6,234 nt of DNA from Methanobacteriota archaeon (lineage in GTDB: Archaea; Thermoplasmatota; Poseidoniia; Poseidoniales; Poseidoniaceae): positions 21,730 through 27,963 of the forward strand of contig NZLM01000054.1 of assembly GCA_002694245.1 (NCBI GenBank), read 5' to 3'. The notes below the pieces were generated by a model, which was not told where the DNA came from, did no database searches, and saw only the letters and a program-made list of their open reading frames with translations. Both the position numbers and the translations under genes were made by a program. Positions 1 to 5,511 of this stretch are shown here, piece by piece (position 1 is the first letter of the stretch; each line of letters opens with the position of its first letter).

Positions 1-231
1 TTTATGTCAGGTTCTCCTGATATTTCGATATGGCCTACAATTTCCTGCTGTGGTTTATGGTGGGGATCTATGATACCAGAACTGATCTATTACCACGGTA
101 TGCGAACTCATAATCTTTCAACTGGAGGAGGAACTGGTTGGGCAATTACGAATTTAATCGGAGGTTACACAGTTCTGGTTATTGGAGGCTTTTTCCTATT
201 TTTGATGCTAATAGGTGCCAGCCAGGGTTAA
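1..231 (+). CDS. Small membrane protein, 3' portion (5' end may lie outside window)
   Basis: The frame is open from the first base and ends at TAA 229-231. An ATG at position 4 could be the start, but only three bases precede it, so no ribosome-binding site or upstream stop can be seen; the gene is treated as 5'-incomplete. The C-terminal part, roughly residues 47-72 counted from that ATG, is a glycine-rich hydrophobic stretch long enough to span the membrane (LVIGGFFLFLMLIG core). A second moderately hydrophobic, aromatic-rich stretch (GLWWGSMIPELIYY) lies near residues 17-30. I recognise no family and assign no function. It converges on gdhA with 23 bases between the stop codons and no clear terminator. 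The hydrophobic helix and its exclusive position in the gap favour a real gene over a chance frame. Confidence 0.55.
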   Translation, partial: FMSGSPDISIWPTISCCGLWWGSMIPELIYYHGMRTHNLSTGGGTGWAITNLIGGYTVLVIGGFFLFLMLIGASQG

Positions 232-254
232 ACCAAATATGTGACAACACAATT

Positions 255-1627
<1,373 letters not shown>

Positions 1628-1633
1628 AAACAC

Positions 1634-1691
1634 GACTTGTGTTAGGTCGCCCAAATAAAGACCCTTTACAAGCATTATCCAAACACAAGTC
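1634..1691. repeat. 10-bp perfect inverted repeat around gdhA promoter
   Basis: GACTTGTGTT at 1634-1643 is the exact reverse complement of AACACAAGTC at 1682-1691, with 38 bases between. The TATA-like box at 1653-1660 lies inside the interval. It could be paired sites for a dimeric regulator or a long-loop hairpin in a read-through transcript from the upstream gene. A repeat of this length at this spacing is not rare by chance in a window this size, so only its position makes it notable. Confidence 0.4.
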
Positions 1692-1693
1692 CT

Positions 1694-2140
1694 CTAGACA
1701 TAGGGACAGACAGTATTGAATCGTTGCAGACGCTCTAATCTTCTCTCACCATTCAAATCGGTTTCAGACATAGATCTAATCGCTTCCTCAATAAGTGCGT
1801 GTTGATCAGGTTGGATGCTCAGTAATTTTCGAAGACTGTCTAACATCGCCCATTCATCCTCTGAAATTACTTCATCATCAAGGGCTGCAACCAATGCTGT
1901 TTGGTAAGTTGTCACATCTCCAATCTGTTGTTCGAGGTAATTTGAATTGTCATCGATTGGGTTTGGATCAACTCCCCTAGCTATATCCATTGCCGCACCG
2001 GCAGCTGAAGGCGACAATCCTAATGCGGTAGCTAGAACTTTCAGTATACTTGCCTCGTCATTAGTCACTATTTCATCATCCAGGGCTGTTTTCAAAACTT
2101 CAATGTAGAAGTATAGCCCTCTACTCGACTCTAGTGCCAT
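1694..2140 (-). CDS. TerB-like acidic helical protein with two internal repeats
   Basis: A 148-residue protein, predicted soluble and mostly helical. I chose the ATG at 2140 (MALESSRGLY). The frame opens earlier at 2233, but that extension would run through the AT-rich divergent spacer and has atypical composition. A weak GGA-type site (TTGGAAATAAT) precedes the chosen start. Two repeats are visible. Residues 12-52 are built on LKTALDDEIVTNDEASIL and residues 79-122 on LVAALDDEVISEDEWAML; the DDE triplets at 21-23 and 88-90 are 67 residues apart. The pattern of a helix, an acidic DDE-I-x-x-x-E turn, a helix, then LGLS-like residues resembles the TerB/DUF533-type helical fold found in tellurite-resistance and stress proteins. 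No family-defining residue set confirms it, and metal binding by the acidic turns is only a possibility. It sits head-to-head with the RHH gene and upstream of gdhA. The reading frame is secure; the family assignment is moderate. Confidence 0.75.
   Translation of the reverse strand: MALESSRGLYFYIEVLKTALDDEIVTNDEASILKVLATALGLSPSAAGAAMDIARGVDPNPIDDNSNYLEQQIGDVTTYQTALVAALDDEVISEDEWAMLDSLRKLLSIQPDQHALIEEAIRSMSETDLNGERRLERLQRFNTVCPYV
1871..2088 (-). repeat. Internal direct duplication within the TerB-like gene
   Basis: The 17-base segments at 1871-1887 and 2072-2088 match at 16 of 17 positions, offset by exactly 201 bases (67 codons). Both encode the ALDDE(V/I) turn. The rest of the two protein repeats is more diverged. 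Confidence 0.6.
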
Positions 2141-2199
2141 ATTATTTCCAATCCTATCCTGTGTTTGATTTTTACTATCTTTCAAGATTAAAAAAACAT

Positions 2200-2244
2200 T
2201 ATTGTAAACTATTGTAATACAAAATGTCATCATTTGTGATACAT
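2200..2244. promoter_or_regulatory. Candidate operator: tandem TATTGTAA repeats plus imperfect palindrome
   Basis: TATTGTAA occurs at 2200-2207 and 2210-2217, one helical turn (10 bp) apart. The second copy runs into a hyphenated palindrome, TTGTA-A-TACAA (2212-2222). Next comes ATGT-c-ATCA (2224-2232), four bases, then TGATACAT (2237-2244), an inverted repeat with 8-bp arms and one bulged base that ends one base before the TATA candidate of the RHH gene. RHH proteins of the CopG/Arc/NikR class commonly bind short repeats near their own promoter, so autoregulation is a reasonable inference. AT-rich spacers do produce such repeats by chance. Confidence 0.4.
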
Positions 2245-2245
2245 T

Positions 2246-2253
2246 GATATACT
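2246..2253 (+). promoter_or_regulatory. TATA-like box of the RHH gene
   Basis: GATATACT, centred about 38 bases before the ATG at 2288 and directly next to the inverted repeat ending at 2244. The spacing suits an archaeal promoter with a short leader. Confidence 0.4.
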
Positions 2254-2287
2254 GGATGTTGTGTGGGTTGATTACTAGGCGAGCACT

Positions 2288-2662
2288 ATGACCACACCAA
2301 GCAATCTCGTTTCACTGAGAATTACAGAAGAGGAAATTGCTCTTCTTGATTCACGAGTTGGACTTGACGGTGCAAGAAATCGTTCAGATGTTATCAGACA
2401 AGCGATTAGATCATTCTTGGAAGATCAACCACTTCTACCAGACATGGATACAGTTACTATCCCAGTAGGCAAATCAACTAAGAAGCGACTAGGAGAACTC
2501 TACGAAATTCATGGAGTAAGTCCTCAACAGGCTGCTTCTCAAGGTCTCCAAGACTATGTTAGGAAACTAATTCTCGAAGAGGCAGAATTGAATCAACTTC
2601 TAGCTGATGGCGTTGCAGTCGCCAGAAGCAATACAGAAAGACGCAAGGAGTTCACTGAGTGA
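2288..2662 (+). CDS. Ribbon-helix-helix (CopG/Arc-type) DNA-binding protein, apparently two RHH-like units
   Basis: A 124-residue predicted transcription regulator. Residues 6-46 are a textbook RHH unit: strand LVSLRIT, helix EEEIALLDSRVGL, turn, then helix RSDVIRQAIRSFLED, where the N-R-S-D-V-I-R-x-A-I pattern caps the second helix. Residues 54-97 repeat the same order in weaker form: strand TVTIPV, helix STKKRLGELYEIHG, then SPQQAASQGLQDYVRKLIL. A charged tail (98-124) ends in RRKEFTE. RHH proteins normally dimerise to form one DNA-binding sheet, so two units in one chain could pair within the molecule or extend the DNA contact; this is inference. The ATG at 2288 begins the chain right before the RHH strand, as is usual. 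No ligand-binding domain (for example the His/Cys set of NikR) is seen, and no toxin gene follows. It probably regulates its own divergent promoter region. Confidence 0.85.
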   Translation: MTTPSNLVSLRITEEEIALLDSRVGLDGARNRSDVIRQAIRSFLEDQPLLPDMDTVTIPVGKSTKKRLGELYEIHGVSPQQAASQGLQDYVRKLILEEAELNQLLADGVAVARSNTERRKEFTE

Positions 2663-2706
2663 AAACAGGGTGAGAGCCACATAATGGAGGGGATGGGAAA
2701 ATGCGC

Positions 2707-2949
2707 TGGGAGGATGAAATTGGAAACAATCTTCCTTCCACCTTCCGAACGAACACTACTTTGCCAGATAGTGTTTGTTTCGCTGCACTGCGTCTACGTG
2801 CTCGATTAGCACAAACTGGCAACCCAACACACGTCCCCCCGGCAAACCGGGGGGACTCCGATTCCAACCCTGCAAGTTGAGTGGGGTTAGTTCTACACGC
2901 ATCCGGACCCCACATCCGGGTGCAAATAACTCAATTAGTGCAACCGCAC
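2707..2949 (+). ncRNA. Candidate structured RNA (or structured 5' leader), family unknown
   Basis: The 333-base gap 2663-2995 has no convincing gene but is rich in stems. (1) 2707-2722/2727-2740: 13 pairs, one G.U, a T-T mismatch and a two-A bulge, capped by GAAA. (2) 2747-2758/2769-2780: 12 pairs, two of them G.U, loop of 10. (3) 2761-2767, inside loop 2, is the exact complement of 2816-2822 (7 bp). (4) 2798-2802/2808-2812: 5 bp. (5) 2833-2842/2847-2856: 10 perfect pairs, loop CAAA. (6) 2899-2907/2915-2923: 9 pairs, one U.G; its loop CCCC(AC) complements 2881-2886. (7) 2938-2941/2946-2949: 4 bp. The non-Watson-Crick pairs in the long stems are G.U only on the + strand. GC at 2821-2923 is 64 of 103, well above the neighbouring genes. 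A poor TATA match (ACATAAT, about 2680) precedes it and no U-tract follows. It does not fit the signatures of tRNA, 5S, SRP or RNase P RNA as I know them. Ends are approximate. Confidence 0.5.
2833..2856 (+). other. Perfect 10-bp GC-rich hairpin with CAAA tetraloop
   Basis: GTCCCCCCGG (2833-2842) pairs completely with CCGGGGGGAC (2847-2856). It is the most stable single element of the gap. No T-run follows, so it is not a standard intrinsic terminator of the RHH gene, and it is better read as one stem of the candidate RNA. Confidence 0.75.
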
Positions 2950-2950
2950 G

Positions 2951-2959
2951 AAATTTTAC
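2951..2959 (+). promoter_or_regulatory. Possible TATA-like element before the helicase gene
   Basis: AAATTTTAC lies 37-45 bases before the helicase ATG, just after the last small hairpin of the structured region. If used, the transcript would start near 2980, leave a leader of about 16 bases without a recognisable Shine-Dalgarno, and exclude the structured region. If not used, the structured region would be a long 5' leader. Confidence 0.25.
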
Positions 2960-2995
2960 CTCAACCTCAAATACCTTCGGCGAAACGATACAGAT

Positions 2996-5056
2996 ATGCG
3001 TGAGCAAGCCGGACTTTCTTGGTTAGCTCACCCTAAACCAAGAGAAGGACAAGTGGAGATGATTTCCTCTTGCCTCAATACCCTGCAAAGGGGAGGAGCT
3101 CACCTCGCAAGCGCTCCAACAGGTATAGGCAAAACCGCAGCAGCATTAGCTGCTGCTCTAGAATTTGCATCAAAATCAGACCAAAGAAAGACGATTATGT
3201 TCCTTACACCTCGACAAAGTCAACACAGAATTGTTGTGGACACAGTTAGAAGAATTAATTCGCTTAGGGATGAGAAAATTACCCTGGTTGATATGATTGG
3301 ACAGTCAGGTATGTGTGTTGAGCCATTTGCTGGCAATAGGGGAGCAAGTTTCTCGCTGCTTTGTTCCAATCATAGGAAAAACAGGCAATGTAAGCCTTGG
3401 TTAACCAATGCTCCAGGGTTTGAGCAAAGAATACTATCAGATCCTCTCCATGTTGAGGAGCTTGTTGAAATGAGCAAAACCCACATCGAGGAAGGAGAGA
3501 AGAGACAAACCTGTCCATGGAAAGCGGCAAGGAATGCGGCAAAGCAGGCCCAAATCGTAGTTTGTGACTACAATCATCTGTTCATCGAAGAAGTAAGGAA
3601 TGCTTCTCTGAAAGCCATGGACTTGAGACTTGACCAATTAATTGTAATCGTTGATGAAGCTCACAACCTTCCAGATAGAGTAAGAATGGGAATGCAAAGA
3701 AGACTTACGCCCACTATGGTAAGGAATGCTTCAACGGAAGTGGAGGAGCACCTGGGAAATCTCCAACGTGTGTCTACGGTAAATGACCTAATGGCTGATG
3801 CAATTCAATTAAAACTCTGGACTTTGGAGGTATGCAAAGAGTTTCGTCTTGTGCTAAACCGAGAATTCAAAGTTTTAGTATCAAGCTTAGGCAAGGAAAA
3901 TGAGATCTCTGTGCCGGCGAAGAGAGTTTTGTCATGGCTTGAAGAAGCATTTGATGCAGTAGATGCAATAGCCTCACAATCAACCCTAACCGGGGAAGAG
4001 AATGCTTACACGGCGCCTGATAAAATCAGTCGATTAAAGATGTTTAAACACCTTCTCGAAACAAATGAAGTCGAGGTTGATGAAAATGGTGACAACGAAC
4101 CATCTGCTCATTTACTCGCTCATCTAATCGATGTATTGGATAGATTTGGTGGTGGAACTGCATTATGTCTTGTGTTTGAAGGTGAAGGTCGTGATGGCAG
4201 AATCATAACCCATTTACTCGATGCTGCGCTTGTTGCAGGACCAATATTCGATAATGTAGCTGGTTCAATTTTGATGTCGGGAACCTTGGACCCTCCCCAC
4301 ATGTTTGCAGATTTACTTGGAATAAGTAACAAACTTCGTGGAGATTCAATACTACCGTCACCGTTTGCGAAAGAAAGAAGGCCAATCGTTGTGGCGACAG
4401 ATGTGACTACGCTATACAGAGAAAGAACGATAGATAACAACAAAAGGATACAATCCCACATTCATTCTGTTGTTCAAAACACACCCGGTAATGTTGCAGT
4501 GTTTGTTCCCTCCTACAAGTTTCTGGAAGAGATTTTTGACTCATCTTTTTATGTTCCAGGTGTAAAAAAGGAAATAGAATCAAAAATGTGGACAAAGAAG
4601 GATATTGATTCTCTACTGATTAACCTCGAGGATGCACCAAAGGTGGGAAGAAAGATTCTGGTTGCAGGTGTATTCAACGGGCGGTTATCTGAAGGTGTCG
4701 ATTATGCAGGCGGGCTATTGGATACAGTAATCTGTGTTGGAATTCAAAATGCACCGCCATCTGTTTTCCAAAAATCATATAGTAACTACATCAAAGATAA
4801 GTTTGGACAGGCAAATTTTTGGAGATATGCAAATTCACAACCTGCTGTAAATACCATCTTACAAGCAATGGGTCGACCGATTAGAGCTATGGGGGACAGG
4901 GCATTGATTGTCTTGCTCGATAGAAGAAATGTCGATAGAACATATTCAATCTGTTATCCACCGGACACTAAATTTAACCAAGTTAGAGATTCTGATGGCT
5001 CCGGAAGATTTGCAAAACGTTTCTTTAGCAAGGTAAAGAGAGAAGTCGACACATGA
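2996..5056 (+). CDS. XPD/Rad3-DinG family Fe-S superfamily 2 DNA helicase
   Basis: An ATP-driven 5'-3' helicase of the Rad3/XPD class, which in relatives opens DNA for repair and resolves unusual structures. The 686 residues are somewhat longer than archaeal XPD (about 550-650). Visible motifs: Walker A APTGIGKT (40-47), motif Ia LTPRQSQ (70-76), DEAH box 220-223 in IVDEAHNL, SGTLDPP (428-434), helicase domain 2 with AVFVPSYKFL (501-510), FNGRLSEGVDY (560-570) and motif VI QAMGRPIR (623-630). Four cysteines between Walker A and DEAH (C107, C123, C132, C173, the last in CPW) have the order expected for the 4Fe-4S domain. VVCDYNHLF (188-196) matches the conserved strand after it. Residues about 240-400 would be the arch region. 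No ribosome-binding site is visible before the ATG, so the start could be leaderless; MREQAGLSWL followed by a Q-motif-like PREGQVEMI (16-24) supports it. It is translationally coupled to the next gene. XPD versus DinG cannot be settled by eye; no nuclease domain is seen. Confidence 0.93.
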   Translation: MREQAGLSWLAHPKPREGQVEMISSCLNTLQRGGAHLASAPTGIGKTAAALAAALEFASKSDQRKTIMFLTPRQSQHRIVVDTVRRINSLRDEKITLVDMIGQSGMCVEPFAGNRGASFSLLCSNHRKNRQCKPWLTNAPGFEQRILSDPLHVEELVEMSKTHIEEGEKRQTCPWKAARNAAKQAQIVVCDYNHLFIEEVRNASLKAMDLRLDQLIVIVDEAHNLPDRVRMGMQRRLTPTMVRNASTEVEEHLGNLQRVSTVNDLMADAIQLKLWTLEVCKEFRLVLNREFKVLVSSLGKENEISVPAKRVLSWLEEAFDAVDAIASQSTLTGEENAYTAPDKISRLKMFKHLLETNEVEVDENGDNEPSAHLLAHLIDVLDRFGGGTALCLVFEGEGRDGRIITHLLDAALVAGPIFDNVAGSILMSGTLDPPHMFADLLGISNKLRGDSILPSPFAKERRPIVVATDVTTLYRERTIDNNKRIQSHIHSVVQNTPGNVAVFVPSYKFLEEIFDSSFYVPGVKKEIESKMWTKKDIDSLLINLEDAPKVGRKILVAGVFNGRLSEGVDYAGGLLDTVICVGIQNAPPSVFQKSYSNYIKDKFGQANFWRYANSQPAVNTILQAMGRPIRAMGDRALIVLLDRRNVDRTYSICYPPDTKFNQVRDSDGSGRFAKRFFSKVKREVDT

Positions 5057-5511
5057 AAGGTTCAATATGTTCGGCCACTGGAGTAGATATCATGGAAGAT
5101 TGGGAAGATGTCGATATCCAACTGGTAAGCGATGGTTTAGATGCAACGCCGACAGAACTTCATGCTGCTTTTGAATTGTCTGGAGATCATCTCAACGAAG
5201 TCAGAGACAGGCACACAATGATGCTTGTAACATCGGGCGAATTACCAGAGGAGCACATGGCTAAAATCGCTCCAGAAAGAAGACTAGACTGGGTTGTTGA
5301 AGAACTCAACGGAAGAAGACACACAAATGGACTTTCAATTCCAATGCATGGCACAGATGTAGGTTCAATTAACCTAACAAAAGGCAGTATCGATGGTCAT
5401 AGTATTCTAAGACTCAATATTGGTAACTTTGAAAGAAAACTTCCGTTGCCTAGCGAGGTAGAATCATTTGAAGCTACTATGGAAAACGGCATTCTCCAAA
5501 TCAGATGGTAA
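5053..5511 (+). CDS. Small protein with Hsp20/alpha-crystallin-like C-terminus
   Basis: A 152-residue soluble protein. The C-terminus, about 119-152, carries the hallmark of the end of an alpha-crystallin/CS-type fold: FERKLPLPSEV (126-136) then A-T-M-E-N-G-I-L-Q-I (141-150), like the R-x-L-P-L-P ... NGVL-x-I signature of small heat-shock proteins. The rest of that domain is not obvious; the N-terminal 110 residues are acidic and unrecognised, so this may be a divergent relative, not a true Hsp20. The C-terminal I-x-I/V anchor of small Hsps is absent: the chain stops right after the last strand. The outer ATG overlaps the helicase stop by four bases (ATGA), typical of translational coupling. 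An inner ATG at 5092 (MEDWEDVDI, 139 residues) has GGAG at 5080-5083 with an ideal 8-base spacer and may be the true start. A partner or stability role for the helicase is suggested only by the coupling. Confidence 0.75.
   Translation: MKGSICSATGVDIMEDWEDVDIQLVSDGLDATPTELHAAFELSGDHLNEVRDRHTMMLVTSGELPEEHMAKIAPERRLDWVVEELNGRRHTNGLSIPMHGTDVGSINLTKGSIDGHSILRLNIGNFERKLPLPSEVESFEATMENGILQIRW
5080..5083 (+). promoter_or_regulatory. GGAG Shine-Dalgarno supporting an internal start at 5092
   Basis: GGAG followed by eight bases and ATG at 5092. This is a better start context than the overlapping ATG at 5053, where only a purine-rich run (AAGAGAGAAG) precedes. It suggests the Hsp20-like protein may begin at MEDWEDVD. 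Confidence 0.4.

Larger units (their letters stand above)
2141..2287. promoter_or_regulatory. Divergent intergenic region (TerB-like gene / RHH gene)
   Basis: A 147-bp AT-rich spacer between head-to-head starts. For the rightward RHH gene, GATATACT (2246-2253) is a good TATA candidate and predicts a start near 2275 with a leader of about 12 bases and only a poor SD (GGCGAG). For the leftward gene, a T-rich tract reading TTTTTTTAATC on the minus strand (about 2187-2197) could act as the TATA element. Between them lie the short repeats listed as a candidate operator. Confidence 0.5.

Noticed and set aside
2141..2233. N-terminal extension of the TerB-like protein to an ATG at 2233
   Set aside because: The extra 31 residues would be encoded by the AT-rich divergent spacer with its promoter-like repeats, have untypical composition, and precede the natural start MALESSRG.
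2288..2662. RHH antitoxin of a toxin-antitoxin pair
   Set aside because: No toxin-like gene lies next to it on the same strand. What follows is the non-coding structured gap and a helicase, and the upstream gene is divergent.
2833..2856. Rho-independent terminator of the RHH gene
   Set aside because: The stem is strong but no T-run follows, and archaeal termination relies mainly on T-tracts.
2761..2923. tRNA or intron-containing tRNA in the GC-rich part of the gap
   Set aside because: No strand shows a 7-bp acceptor stem, a T-arm with a GGTTCGAATCC-like loop and an anticodon arm in the right order. The 2833-2856 hairpin has a 4-base loop, not 7.
2663..2995. RNase P RNA, SRP RNA or 5S rRNA
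   Set aside because: The conserved motifs I know (RNase P CR-I/CR-V, SRP helix 8 GGAAGG...AGCA, 5S loops) are not visible on either strand. A covariance-model search would be decisive.
2652..3026. Open frames in the gap on both strands (83-87 codons)
   Set aside because: They overlap each other and run into the RHH or helicase genes. They are rich in Pro/Gly/Arg/Cys encoded by the hairpin sequences, have no convincing starts, and look like chance frames through GC-rich RNA structure.
2996..5056. Type IV CRISPR DinG-like helicase (Csf4)
   Set aside because: No CRISPR array, csf1-csf3 or other cas-like gene is present. The full Fe-S cysteine set and motifs fit a general XPD/DinG repair helicase.
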